A DNA stretch of 64,000 nucleotides, taken from positions 1,116,001-1,180,000 of the forward strand of contig CM068588.1 in assembly GCA_035048485.1 (NCBI GenBank), in the 5' to 3' direction. The notes under the pieces are model-generated. The model was not told where the DNA came from. It searched no databases and saw only the letters and a program-made list of their open reading frames with translations. Of the stretch, positions 24,201-39,234 are shown one piece after another. The stretch is from Pteria penguin (lineage: Eukaryota; Mollusca; Bivalvia; Pterioida; Pteriidae). Made by a program: the position numbers and the translations under genes. Numbering within the stretch: the first letter of the stretch is position 1; every line of letters begins with the position of its first letter.

Positions 24201-27200
24201 CAGCAGGAACAAAGACATATTTAGCATGTAAGTCAGCTATCTTCTTTTTAATAGAATTTGCCGTCAATGTATTAGGCTGTTGAAATAAATGCGGATTTTC
24301 CGTAAAGTTCTTAATACGGATATCGACAATTCTTAAAATCTCGTATTTCCAATCATTAAGAGCATGAACCTTTACCTGTTCTTTTTTACACCAACGTTTA
24401 CAATATGTAATTAAAGCATCCCCTATAACGTCACGGCATTTATTGAAATCTATCCTGGACGGTAACCTATATTTAGGTCCTTTTCCAAAAAGCGTGCGCA
24501 ATTTCTTGTCCGAAATACAGTTTAGGTCACATATGGTGAACAGAAACATTTTTAACCAACCAGATACAAATTTCACGAGTTGTCTTTCTTCCTATGCAAT
24601 AAAAGTGACGTCATAGCCCTGATACACACTCTTTATTTTACTATCAGTAAATGATCTACTGTCCGCGCCACTCACTTTGTAAACCGAAAAATCTGGATTT
24701 TCATTTATTCATCTTAAAAATAGTTTTACAAAATTAATATCAATCGAGAAATCTTGTTAAGTCGTAACTTTTGGTGTATGTTATATGTTTCTACGAAGAA
24801 GCATTCGTTTTTATAGGGAAAAATCATTTTAGATAGGGCGTTTTCTATGTTAATTTTGACGTGACGTCGCCGATGTTTAACAATGAGTCCATGGGAAACA
24901 TGGCGACGTCACGTCAAAATTTAACATGGAAATCGCCCTATCTTAATTAATTAGCATACACCAAAAGTTACGACTAAACAAGATCTATCGAATGGTTTTG
25001 CCTTTTTGAAATTATTCTGAAAATGAATAACTGAAAATCCAGATTTTCCAGTTTCCAGAGTGAGTGGCGCGGACTGTAGGATACTAACACTATGGATTGA
25101 AAGGACAAAAACCTAGAAAATATTTGACTTTTGGTCTTTAAGATACAACGTATACAGTGAATGAAGTGCATTGTATATATCAAAGCAGGACACTTCAAAT
25201 CTTAAAACTCCTCCTTACAGGTTGATGAAACTTCCAAAAAGAAGTACGCGCAGTATGATATCAGCGGGAATAGATCTGTCCAAGTTGAGCCTCGTTATGA
25301 TGTATATCATGATAAAATCTACCTCCTATCAGGCAAAAAGGTATGTTATCTAGCCCAGCAAAGAAAGTAAATAGAGAGCAGACATAACTTCGCCCTTTGT
25401 GCAGGTTATGACTTAATTACAGACTGAGATAGTGCAGAGAGTACATCATTTCAGAGAAATAAAGTACACAGAGAACGGACATACGGTAACCAAATTGGCG
25501 TGTTATGAAATCATAGCAGGCACAGAAAGATCATAGAGAACGGTCATAACCTAGCTCGATCGACATTTTATGTAATCATTACAGACTTAGAAAGCTAAAA
25601 GAAAACGGACATAAGACAGTCCAATGGGCATATCATGAAATCATTAAAGACTAAGAAAGTTAAAAGAAAACGGACATAAACCTGCCCAATGGGCATTTTA
25701 TGATATCATTACAGATTAAGAAAGTTAATAGAGAATTGACATAAATTAGCCCAAAGGGCATGGCATGATGTTGTGATCCGAATGATCCGTTGTTGGTTTT
25801 GTTATGTAGGAGGTGAATAAAAAGGCGCCATAGTAAAATGTATGAAATGAGAATGCCAAAAATGAAGATAACTGAAATACAGACAGCCTTGTGTTTGATT
25901 TCAATTAGATTCTACTGCAGTATGCCAGTAAAGATAAGTATTGATTGGATACAAATCCCCCAGTATCTAACAATGACATTATTGTCAGATTTGGCTTACA
26001 TGGGTTATATGTCAAATATATATCTAATGCATTATTTTGCCATTTGGATCTCCGTTTATTTTGCAGGTGTCCAGATTCCCTCTCCATTCGTGCCGTATCC
26101 ATGTAACCTGTGGCGCATGCGTAACCAGTTATGATCCTCTAGGATGCGGTTGGTGTAGGGATAAATGTGTAGAGAGGGAGGAGTGTAGTAACTCGTGGTA
26201 TAACACATCCTGTCCGCCCATCATTAATGATGTGAGTACAGTGTATAGCTAAATAATCTGCGTAACGACGAGGATATTTACCTGATCAAATAAAAAAACA
26301 AAAAACAAACAAACAAACAAAGAAACCACAACCCAAAACAACATTGTATGTCATGTATTATCTCTCCTCTTATTATGTCCCTTTAATTGTCAACTTTGTT
26401 GAATTATGAATGCCGAAGACAACAGCTGATTTTCAGGATATTGGGAAAAACATGGATTAGAATCTAGTAAAAAAGGAATTCCTGCCTTCGACTGTAACGA
26501 TAATACATGTTTTTAAATTATTAAGCCATTTTTTTTGTATCGAAAATTGTAAATCACTGATATTTCCAATTCTTGAGATATAATTATCATGTGAAGCAGT
26601 TTATCCATTGTACACATTGTACACATTTTATGCTTTGATTGTAAAATCAGAGAAGCTTTTTTGTCTGCTTTAGTGTATGAAAAGTATGTTTAAATGATTA
26701 TTAAATTCTGTTACTATGGAAGTTCAAGTTATATGCAGAGCAAACAAATAACCAAGATAAGAGATAAAGGAACAAAAAACCATATAGGATTTCTTTATTT
26801 TTTTTCTTCTTCTATTTTTCATGTTTTATTTCTTTATTCATGTAGTTATATTTCAAGTTAATTTATTGATATTTACGGAAGCCCATTTAGGACCTATCAA
26901 AAATATTTTTGAATTTGATATAACAAATTCTTGAATTTGTTAAAACGGATTAAATTCGTTATAACAAATTTGAGGAATTTGTCATAACGAATTAAATCTG
27001 TTATGACAAATTTGAGGAATTCTTTATAACGAATTAAATCTGTTATAACAAATTTGTTCAATTCGTTTTAACAGATTTTGAAATTCGTTTTAACAAATTA
27101 AATTCGAAATAACGAATTCTAAAATTTATATATTCTTCAAATTTGTTATAACAGATTTAATACGTTTTTACAAATTCAAAAATCAATTAAAACGAAATTA

Positions 27201-30200
27201 ATCCGTTTTAACAAATTCAAGAATTCGTTATATCAAATTCAAAAATATTTTTTGATAGGTCTCTATTCGTTATAACGAATTTCTCAAATTTGTTATAACA
27301 GATTTAATACGTTATAACGAATTCGTAAAATTTGTTAAAACGAATTTAATCCGTTTTGACATATTCAAGAATTCGTTAAAACGAATTTACTCCGTTTTAA
27401 CAAATTCAAGAATTCGTTATATCAAATTCAAATTTTTTTGATAGGTCCTAAATGGGCTTCCGTAGATATTAATGGTTCTTCGTTTATTTATTTGTTTGAA
27501 AGAAATAGCCTCAAAAATATCCTCCACTGTTCATGGTAAATTTAAGTTTATAGAAATCCCAGTTATTCAATACCTCTTTTCTTTTTGTCAGGTTATGCCT
27601 GTCACTGGTCCTCTAGAGGGCAGCACAAGAATAACTATTTTAGGAGAAAATTTCGGTACTCGCAAACATACCCTGGAGGTTACAATAGGCAAGGCTTTTT
27701 GTAATGTCACGGAGGTCAACGATTCTAGGTCAGTATTGAAGCTACAAAACAACCGGTACCTTAGCTAAAAGTCCAATATTACGATGCGTATGAAGTTTAT
27801 CCTGATAAGAAACTAAATTAGGTAGATGATTCTGGGGTGTAAGGCTTGGGTGTATAGTTTATAGTGTACGGAGGGATCTAAGCAAAAACGTTTTGAATAA
27901 AACCATTCTTATGTCTAACCAGATAAAGAAATATTTCCCTTATTTAATAAATCATTTCTGACTTTTGTATTTCTGATCCCCGCCAAATACTTTTCTCTTC
28001 GGGAATATCTGTATATTTCCTCGTCTCTGGGGAAATAACAAGTAATCCCATGATGTTAATACATCTCGTAGTCCGAAGTGCATAAATCAACAAAAATAAA
28101 TGATAGTAAGAATACACCCGAGTAGCCTTCAGAAATGTCATATACGGTGGAAACACGGAGATCGTCATCTACATGTATAACCTGTAATGATCGTCTCCGT
28201 CATTTATAACCAGCAATGATCATCATCGACATCTAAAACCAGAAATGATCATCATCGTCATCTATAACCAGTAATGATCATCATCGTCATCTATAACCAG
28301 TAATGATCATCATCGTCATCTATAACCAGTAATGATCATCATCGTCATCTATAATCAGTAATGATCGTCATCTATAACCAATAATGACCGTTACCTTCAT
28401 CTATAATCAGTAATAATGCTCATCGTCATCTATAATCAGTAATGATCATCATTGTCATCTATAATCAGTAATGATCGTCATCGTTATCTATTATCAATAA
28501 TGATCGTCGTCGTCATCTATAATCAGTAATGATCGTCATCGTTATCTATAATCAGTATGATCGTCATCGTTATCTATAACCCGTATTGATCATTATCGTT
28601 ATTGATAACCAACGATCGTGAGACACGGCATCACGATGCATAAGCATCTCCTGCCAGCTTGCTTTGTCGTTTGCGTGCTTTATTACGTCACGTCAAAATC
28701 ACTTTACGTCAGAATCATTACGCCAATAAAGTACATCATCGCGCCATCAATGCAACGAACGTACCTGAAAATATACTATATATATATATTCTACTGTGAT
28801 ACAGACCTCGGTTTTCACTATCTCATGAGATAGCTGCCTGAAGATATACTGAATATACTGTCTACTGTGATACAAACTTCGGTTTTCATTATCTCATCAG
28901 ACAGACAGGACAACGACCAGCTGCCAACTCCTTGCTCCCTTATCATTTAAGTCGCAATTGAAAATCAAGTGTATAATCTATTGTCTATCTTATTTATCAT
29001 GAGAGACATAATGTGAGTGAATACTGAACAAATCACTAACTACCTGACTTCTACTCCTTGCAGAATTTTATGTGAAACACCTGCCTCCAATCGCAGCCAA
29101 TCCTTCCGCGTGACTGTGAACATAACGCAAATGGAAATGACGCCAAAATACAGCATGTATGGCCCGTCGGAGATGCAGAATGTCAATTTTACATACTTGG
29201 TATACTTTGTTATCTTTTACCACTCAGGTATATTGTATTATGCACATAAACAAATATCCGTATCTTGCCACTAATGTGAATCAATGATACTTCGTTAAAA
29301 TGCTTTGAAAGTGAAGTAAAACCATAACCCTTATGCATAGCTCTGTCCTTAGATAAATTATTTGGTTCACTTTTTGGTCTTTTTGGATTCAACACTGCTC
29401 TTCAAATACTTATATATTTTGAGAATTTCAATCATTTGGCCACGATCATCACCGAAAAGACATAAGCTGTCGAAATGCGCATATGGTGTACTTAATTATA
29501 AGGTATATATGTTTAATATTTAATATATAATCATTGAACTGTGTATGTATAAATTAAGAAGAGCTGATAAAAGATACAATGAAAATAATCTAAAAAAAAC
29601 TTCCAGGTAACAGCGAAAGAAGAGATTCTATATGTTAAGATTTAGTAGTCACATTTCGTAACAACACAACCGATATTCAGGCGTTGTCCTTATCTAAACA
29701 TCCTTGTAATGGACAATTTGTGGTCTTCAAGATGTCAAGGATTAATCTATGATCTTTCCTTTGTACATATATAAAAAGTTGAAATTAAATTTTTTAACTT
29801 CTCGGTTATTGTAATCCTCCTTTCAGAAACCCGTACTGCGGTCATTTTGTCCCGATAAGGCTCCAAAAAAAGGAAATACTAGAATCACCATTCAGGGAGA
29901 GAATCTGAACATAGGAGCAACGGCCACAATACGGGTCGCTGACATTCTGTGTAAGATTGTAAGGTAAACTTTTATTTAAGATTTTTTTTCGTTAGCCAGA
30001 CAAGTTCCAGAGGTACATGGTTGTCATACTAAAACATTGTTGCGAGTGTGACTTTGACATGCATGAATGTCCTACATGGTACGTGGTAAGTGTCAGTAGC
30101 ACACATACATGATATCAGGGGTACGTGATTTTACACCGTAGTACGCTGTTGTGATTGTCACATATATATTGTAGAATAACGTCACTATGTTTTAAAAGTT

Positions 30201-33200
30201 GGTTACATGGCTTCCATGTCGCTGTATAACTGAAAAATTGTTAAAAGCGACTTTAAACATCAATTTACCAACCAACCAGTCCGAGTGCAATGATATTAGG
30301 GGCAAGTGATTTTACTCTTTGGTATATTGTTGTGATTGCTACATTGACATCATATCAGGGGTATGTGATTTACTCATGTATTCATTTATCACAATAAAAT
30401 GAAACTGGAATGCAGATAAGTTAGAGAAAATCTTAATTTTCTTCCCATGTATAATCATTTTCCATAATATAAATCAAGGGGGAAATGTTGCTTTAGAAGT
30501 TAAACATTTCTAAAACACCAGAGGTAGAATCAGATACCGTGGAGAAGTACGCAGCTCCTGTGTACCTGTTTTTATCAGCATAGTTGTAGATAATATGCAT
30601 TTCTCTGATCTCAAATGCCTTATTTCTGTAGCCGGAGTAGTAACAACATAACCTGTTTGACCTCTGAGTGGTATAAAGTCTCATCGTCCTACAAACCCAC
30701 AGAACATTGTGTGGACAGTGGCAAATTAGAGCTTACAATAGATGGAAATGTTTACGTCATCAGTACTGATTTTTGCATCATGGAAAATCCTAAAATCTTC
30801 AGTATGAGTCCTATGAAGTCTATAATTAGGTGAGTTCTTAATTTCAATTTTCAACTCGGTTAATTAAATTAAAATCAATTTGTCAATTCAGTCATTTAAA
30901 CTATTTAACAAAATTATTCCCTCATTACTCTAGTGCATTTCCTTTGTATGTATAGAAGAATTACAAGTAAACTGTCTTTGTCAGTTTATTTACAATTGAT
31001 ATTTACAGATTTCGTATGATTATTTTACCCCTTTTAATCCAGTGGACTTACATAATTTATTGCTTCTGTTTCATTGAAGACATCAAAATACAGGAGAAAA
31101 CAGAAAATCAACACTGAATTCTAAAACAATATACAACATACAACATTGGTCAATATCTATATAAACATGTCTCGTGTCACGAACTCTCATCTGTCATTCT
31201 AAAGCGCAAAAAATGTCTTGACCAAAAGGTTGAAGGCAAAGCCAGTGGCTTACTGAAAGAAAAGCGAATAGGTCATTTCCAAGTTTCGTTTCTTTTATTA
31301 TAAAATCTTCAATTTAATTGGAATTGTTTGTCCGTAGGCACGTGATTTGAACAATATTCAGTAAGATTAGTTAAAGCACACGGATTCTAAGTAAAAAAGC
31401 CAAAGGAAAAACAATGATATCTACTCAATACTTAAAAAACAAATTTGCACTATGATTTGCCATAACTGAAATTCTATTATTAAAAGTCAGTATTTGTCCG
31501 TAGTCACGTTCTTTTTAGGGTTATATTTAAGAATTTCATAGCACCAATCGAAAATTCGGGATTAGTCTATCGGGTTTCATTGTGTATCACGGCCCCCAAT
31601 TTTAGTAATTTCAGCAAATTCGGTCGCTCTGAATTTTGAATGTTCTCCACTGTGATACATTGTTGTTAGTGTCATAGTCATGTGACACCAGTTACTTTCG
31701 TGTTTTACTTGAAATCGACGCATCAATCGAAGCTGACTGTGAAATGTGCTATAAGAAGACAAAATTGTATACAGTGTTTTATCTCGATAATGGAGTTATT
31801 TTCTAATACAATAATAGGGGAGGACTTCTCTTACATTCTCTATTACGGTTCACTGCAGTCCTCCAATTAATAGTAACTGCTGCTATAGTAACCGTTTTTG
31901 TTTATGCATACTTTCTCTGCACCTCGATTTTCTATGGTTTTGCTTAAATTTTAAGTTTTAAATGTTTCAGCTGTTTGGTTTGGGTATTGTAGTCTAGTTT
32001 GTATCTGTTTCTCCTGTCATGAACGTTGCTTCAAATACATGCAGTCTTCTTAATTAACATGTGTTCATTGCTACTCATTGTTCAAAGATGGAAAGTCTTA
32101 CTCCAGGAACAAACCGGTATTTCCTAGATAAAATTAAATTTCAGAAATTAAACCAGTTGTTCAAACCTTTATATCAGGAATAACTATTCTTATTTCATAG
32201 ACTTAAAATTTTACTCCAGCAATAACTTTTACTACATGAAAAAGAATTATTCCATGAGATAGGCTTATGCTAGGAAAAATGTTATACTCTCATTAAACAA
32301 CTCGGTCCACAAGGGATGAATCCATCAAACTGTATATTGTAAAACAATTTATATTACAAATATGGTTTTTTTTTACCGTCCATTGTACAGAAAAAAAAAT
32401 TCTTTTCAGCGGCGGAATACAGATTTCTATACACGGTGAGAACTTTGATGCAGTCACAGCACATATACTTCAAGTTAATGTTTCGGATAAGACGATTAAA
32501 CAGGTACACATATGCATATAAACAACAACACTCATGTATTGTAGAAGTATCTTGATATTACATTCCATATCTTTGTATTTTGATTAATTAACGTCGTATA
32601 AAATTGTTAATTCCAAGGTATACATTTCTATTACGATGACCTTGATGTTTGATACAGATAACTCATCTAGCAGAGCATCTTCACATCATGCTGAATCTGA
32701 TTTGCACCAGTGCCAGTCTCGCCTCATCTTTCTTTCTACCTGTTGAAATATTAAAGATGGTCAATCCAAATCATAAGTCTAAAAATCATAAAAAAGGAAA
32801 TTAAATGAAACAAACAAAAAAAAACCCCCAAATACCTAGGAGCAAAAGTGAACTCCAAAAGGGATTGAAATCACGTGACCCTGCAGACCAGGAATCCTGG
32901 AAGACCTGTGACTTAAGTCCAATTGGAATCATTGAATATTTGCTGCCTCGCCATGTCCATATTGGTTATGGGTGCATTCATATGTTAAGCGTTTCAGTTT
33001 TCAGCTATGCCACATCTGTTATGTTATGACATAAATTAAAATGTGTTAATACTACCTTGTTAATAACAAACCACTTTACACATGTGCCTATGTCGACAGG
33101 AATGTGATGTTATGACTACTGAACTTATGAGATGTAAAATGCCTAAAGTCAACACTACCGGGGAGCGCACTCTGACGGGTCATGTGTCCATCCTGCTAGA

Positions 33201-36200
33201 CGAAGAGACATTCTTCTGGAGACAGTCTGAGATGTCTACTAGGGACGAGTTCACCATATACCCAGACCCAGAATTCGAGGTCCTTGATTCATCAAGCGAA
33301 AAAGTTATCGAGTATGAACGAAAACTGCTTGAACTCAGGGTAATATTATTCACACTGAAAATTTAAGGACTTGGCGACTCACTCTGACTCTAGTGCTCTC
33401 GGGCTGGGATATATGTTTTGCTTTGTATTAGTTTTCGTTTCATTATATGGGTTTTTTTTGGGGGGAGAGGGAGGGGTTCTTTTTGGGTTTTTTTTTCTAT
33501 TTTCTTAGGACATTCTAGTTCATGATGTCACAGGTTAGTCATCGACATGTCCAAAAAATCTTCTTAAGTGAAGTATGTATAAATCCGATAGAAATATAAA
33601 AATCTTCTCAAATTTTCAGCTTTTTTTTTGAAGAGAAAATGAGATAAAGAGCACTAGGGCTATGTGATATCCATCTTGACATTAGGTATGTACATGTATA
33701 TTAAAACTGAAAACCATCGTCCATGACTTCATGGATGGCGACGTCGTATTCCCGCGTTATTGCGTGACATCCTATTTTATAACACATTACGGAGTTGCAC
33801 ATTTTCACATATCTATCTGGGTTTTTTTAAATATTGCATCCATGGGGATAAATTGTTTTGAGTTTTCTAATTCATATATCCTCGACCAATAATCGAAACT
33901 GTTTATCGCCATTGCCCAGTTTTTGTAGAATGACGCAACTGACATCTTTTTGTGTATGTTTCTCGAAATGTCTATTTATAGGTTTATCAGCATGGATTTG
34001 GATATCGCGCAAATGTTCTGTCAGTCTGTCCATTTGGGTCCTTTTGGTCTCCCCCACATATATAGTTCTGTCACATTTGTTACAAAATATCCCGTTTCAC
34101 CATCCCTGACGTCATGGACGACGAAGGTTTTCAGTTTTAATATACATACATGATGCCAAGATGGTAATCACATAGCGCTAGTGCTATTTATGTCATTTTC
34201 TCCTGAAAAAGGCCTCGTGGCTGAAAATTCGAGAGGAGTTTTAATCTTCTTGAAAATGTTTACTTTTTTGGAAAATTACCCGTAGAAACGTTGGAAAGTT
34301 GTAATGAAAACATAATCGCAACTATTCATTATGCATCTGTAAATATATAAATGTAGTATACATATATAATTATATCCCTTCCATTTCATTGATTAATCTC
34401 ATCAGTTGTATATGGTTGTTCCAATCTGTAGTCGACACAGTAACCATTATGCGGTCAAACAAACTGATATTGACGTTTTATTTGAGGAGTTTTTACCGCA
34501 TATTAATTTATTCGTGTTTTGGGGATTTTTTGTTGTTGCCAAGGCGTGTTCTGTCACAGTTAAGTCTGATCCCTATTCTCGTTTCCACTTCACACTATAT
34601 GTAATTGATATTAATTTTCCAAAGCATATGGGTATACTACAGACAGTTCTGCCAGAACAATACACAAATCGATATATTGATCTTACTTCATTTCCAGGGC
34701 AAGAATTTGAATTTCGTTTTTAAGCCACGCGATCTGGATGTACATATAGGGAAGATACGGTGTCCGGTCCGCAGTCTTACAGCCGACCGACTTACTTGTA
34801 ACTTGGAGTATGTCTTCCAGAATTACTCTATAACCGACGGAAAATATCATAGAGTGAAGGTAACTCCCCGATTATTTTTGCGTCTTGCCCATTACAAGTC
34901 ATTCAAATTCTAGAAATACAGTATATGCTATATATGTAATATGTGAGCCACGTCTATTGATGAGGGAGATATGACAATTTATTTGTGCAATCAAATGATT
35001 GGTTAAACATTCATATTTCAGTAAACCTCAATGCTATTTCTGTTATGTATAATAAAAGACGCTTCTTGTTTGCGACAGGTAAGTGGAGGTAACTACCACC
35101 AGTCATTGGGAAAAATAACTTTCAGTCACGTTCGCAAAGACTCTTTAAGAAGCGTCAATAACGTAGTCATGATCAGCGGGGGCATCGGTTTCATCTTGAT
35201 ACTGATCTTAGTATTCCTCGTTTGTATGTATATCAACCATATAGGGCCGTTCCAACGCAAAGCTCGTCAGTTTGACACGGAGGTGTCGTATCACAGAGAT
35301 GCACGTCAAGAATCCCCCGTGTCCGGTCACCTGCATAACCTTCTGCAGGAGCAGCAGCGTATCGAGAACGAACCGACCAGCACAAATGGTAAATGACTTT
35401 TTTAAACTACTGACTATCGTGGAAATTTTGCAATATTTTCTATGGAAATCTATTGCTTGCATTGAGTTAAAGGATTTCTACGTGTTTGTTAATGTTCTAC
35501 TATCGATCAAAATTCTTCCTTAATCTTTTATATGACACATGACAATTTTGTCCACTGTTATATAGTGTTTAAGTGGCAGCCGCATTGGATGTAAGAGATG
35601 TTCTGGTTTCTTTAGGATAATTTGATCCGACCATAGATTATAAGCAGTAGATACTAATATGGATTAACGTTTTGCAAAGGAATTGATTAATTGATTACGT
35701 CACTCCGCGGGTTTTTCACGTATACGTTGACGGCATCTGCATTGCATAGATATTTCTACCTTTACAACGGATCAAGCCACCCGAAGCAGTGAGGGATTTT
35801 TAACGTGCCACCCTACCGCGACACGGGACCTCGGTTTTTACTGTCTCGTCCGAAAGACAGAACTCAGGTGTGCCCAGGGCGAAAATCGAACCCGATACCT
35901 CTAGATCACGAGCCAAGCACCTCATCCATTGGGTCACACCTGCTTAGTTTTGCAAAGGAAAATCCTGTGGCAAATATTCGACAAAACTCTTTTGTCCCGT
36001 CTTTCGGATGAGAAAATCTCTCAGCTTGGTGTGCTTTCGTTGCAAAATGTCTGCATCAGGCAAATCACTATATACAATAATATAATGCGATAATCGTTTA
36101 ATAAGAATCAAAATTACAACCAACATTTTAGGAAACAAATGCCTAAATTATCATGCACTATGTGTAAGAAATCAGCTTTCCTACAGCATACCAGAATGTT

Positions 36201-39192
36201 AACATAACAGGTCAATCCAACGATAAAGGATAAGTGGAATATTGCAAAAGGGTCCACACATTTAAATTAATTGATTAATTGATTTGTCATTGTTTTACGT
36301 CACTTAACGATTATTTCACGTATGAGTTAACGGCATCTGCCTGATGCATTGCATATTCGTCAAGTGAATGGATGTTTCGTTTTCTGATTACAGATTATTC
36401 CCGGGTTCTGCTCGAGGAGAGACAGGCTGCAATGGGCGGAGACGACACAGCCTACTCCATGGCTAGCACCATCGACCTCCTCCAGAAACAAAACCTCTTG
36501 ATTAATGGTGACCACCTCAGATTGGGCTCAAACATTGGCAAAGGTAATGACAATATACAAATGCAAAGTCCACACCAAATCGACATTTAATTACTGTTGT
36601 CTATTGTTATATTGATACTGCATGTTATATTATGATATGTATTTCGTAGGGAACTTTGGCTGTGTATATAAGGGTTACCTGAAGAGACCAGGTGACAAAG
36701 AAGAAATACTAGTGGCAGTGAAAACCATTCTCAGTAAGTTTGTAACTCCTCAACCTAGTACCCATCAATATTTCTATCTTCAGACCAAAATAATAACAAA
36801 GGTGTTTTGTGTATAGCGTTTTTGTTTTTGCAGTTGTGCCTCTTTGTGTCTGTAATTGTTGAATCCTGGAAAAGGGGCTATCGCCTAGAAAGGCTAAGAC
36901 CTCCTCGAAAATCTAATAATTGTGATATTTTTTGTTTCAAAGGCGTTTTGTGCTGTTTTTTTAACATAAATTTTGAAAGTGACTCGCATTTATTTACTGA
37001 TACTCTTGAAAAGTGAATGTTGCTGTTATATTGTCCTTTGTCCAATGACAGGATATTAAATAAACTTTAATTTTGATTGGAATAATTCGCAATCTAACAA
37101 ACTTATGACTGATATTATTGTAGGATCGGGGAACAGTGATGTCAACGCTTTCCTGAACGAGGCTTTAATGATGAAGGACTTCAGGCATCCCAACATTCTC
37201 TCTCTTATTGGAATCTCTCTAGAGAGTGGGGAGTTCCCCGTAGTTGTCCTTCCTTTAATGACAAATGGTGACTTACTCTCCTATATCAGGAACTCAAATA
37301 ATGTAAGATTTTATCTTATTCATTGCTCAATTTGTAGTGAGTATCCCTTCCACAAAGTATATCATAAAGGAAAGCATAAAACATCTGATTCAGGCATATG
37401 ACAGAAGTCATCACAGACAAAAAAGAAACAATGAAGACATAGAAAGACATCACAATGTAATGCTATTGGTTGGTTGATTGGATTTTTTATGTCGCTTTCA
37501 ACACTTTTTCAGTTATATCGCGACATGTATGCAGGAGTTAACCATAACCTTAAACATAGTCGCGCAATTCGGAAATCAAACACGAATCGTCGGCGCCTCA
37601 AGCCAAGCTCTTATCCTATACCCCAAGCCTGCCCCCCAAACTCCAGTTGTACTGCAGTCGAGGCACTGACGTAGGACGGTCAATTGAAGTTTCATCAGTA
37701 ACTCAATTGGTGTGGTTAACGGCTTTACGGGCCATCTTCCCACTCACCATAACGGCAGAACAATTAAAGGACATACATATTTGTTTTAATCATACATACA
37801 AGAAATGTTTAATGGGAAAAATCATTACTTAAAATATAAAAGTGATATAACCTTGAGCCTACCTTGCTTTGCTCTTCTGAAAGCGAGCTGAAGTCATTGT
37901 TCCATCGGAGTCCCGACTAACAAATGGACATTAATTGATGTCATAAATCTAAACATACATATCTCACATATGACAAAACATTATAAAATTAAGGGGTATA
38001 CCCTCTCTCCCCCCCCCCCCACCCAGCATAGCTCTGTCCTTATATTGATTTAGCAATATTTCGATTTCGATTTCCTGAGTTTTGGTCTTGAACGTTAGTG
38101 AAGAGTCTTCAGAGGTCTAAATGCGTATATGATGCATTAAATTTATATGCCTATATATGTTCTAATATTTAATCCTTTCTTATTCATTAATTTTCTCGCT
38201 TTCTTATTGTGTCACCTGCAACCATTTTGTACGGGTTGATCTGCTAGGCATTGCACTTCTTAAATACATGGACAGCAAGTATTCCTTTGAATATTTATCA
38301 CTTACTTCGAAATTGTAGGTGTCAATATAATCTTATCGCATTGTGTTGCATGAAAAAACAAATCTACACTTCTTACTCCGATAAGAAAGTACGGACGCCC
38401 ATTTAGGACCTATCACAAAATATTTTTGAATTTGATATAACGAATTCTTGAATTTGTTAAAACGGATTAAACTCGTTTTAACAAATTTGGGGAATTCGTT
38501 ATAACGTATTAAATCTGTTATAACAAATTTGAGGAATTCAATATATCGAATAGGGACCTATCAAAAATATTTTTGAATTTGATATAACGAATTCTTGAAT
38601 TTGTAAAAACGAATTAAATTCGTTTTAACGAATTCTTGATTTTGTTAAAACGGATTAAATTCGTTTTAACAAATTTAATGAATTCTTTATAACGAATTAA
38701 ATCTATTAGAACAAATTTGAGGAATTCGTTATAACGAATTAAATATGTTATAACAAATTTGTTGAATTCGTTTTAACAGATTTTGAAATCCGTTTTAACA
38801 AATTCAAGAATTCGTTTTATCAAATTCAAAAATATTTTTGATAGGTCCTAAATGGGCTTCCGTCAGAGGGTATGTTGTCTTCGCTAAAACATGTCGATCT
38901 TTCATTTTAACCACTTTGACTTTCCTTTCAAGCACTTTAAATCTCACCGCATTAATGCTATTTTTCCTCAGTTACCAACAGTGAAGGATTTGGTCGGATA
39001 TGGTCTAGACATCGCCAGAGGCATGGAATACCTAGCCAGTATCAAGTTTGTCCATCGCGATCTGGCCGCCAGGAATTGCATGTAAGATTTTTCTTTAAAC
39101 ATTGATAACGTAACTGGCAATCTGAGATCAAGCACTGGTTGTTGGAACGTCTAAGTAGGGGATGTATGGGAAAGTTTTGTGACGCTACTATG

Positions 39193-39234
<42 letters not shown>

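Noticed and set aside
24985..25198. Antisense 74-codon ORF before exon 3
   Set aside because: It overlaps the palindromic MITE and intron sequence and has no family resemblance.
32140..32320. Possible fold-back element (AACCAGTTGTTCAAAC ... AACAACTCGG) related to 16,876-17,110
   Set aside because: Only the outer dozen bases match; the arms do not pair convincingly further in.
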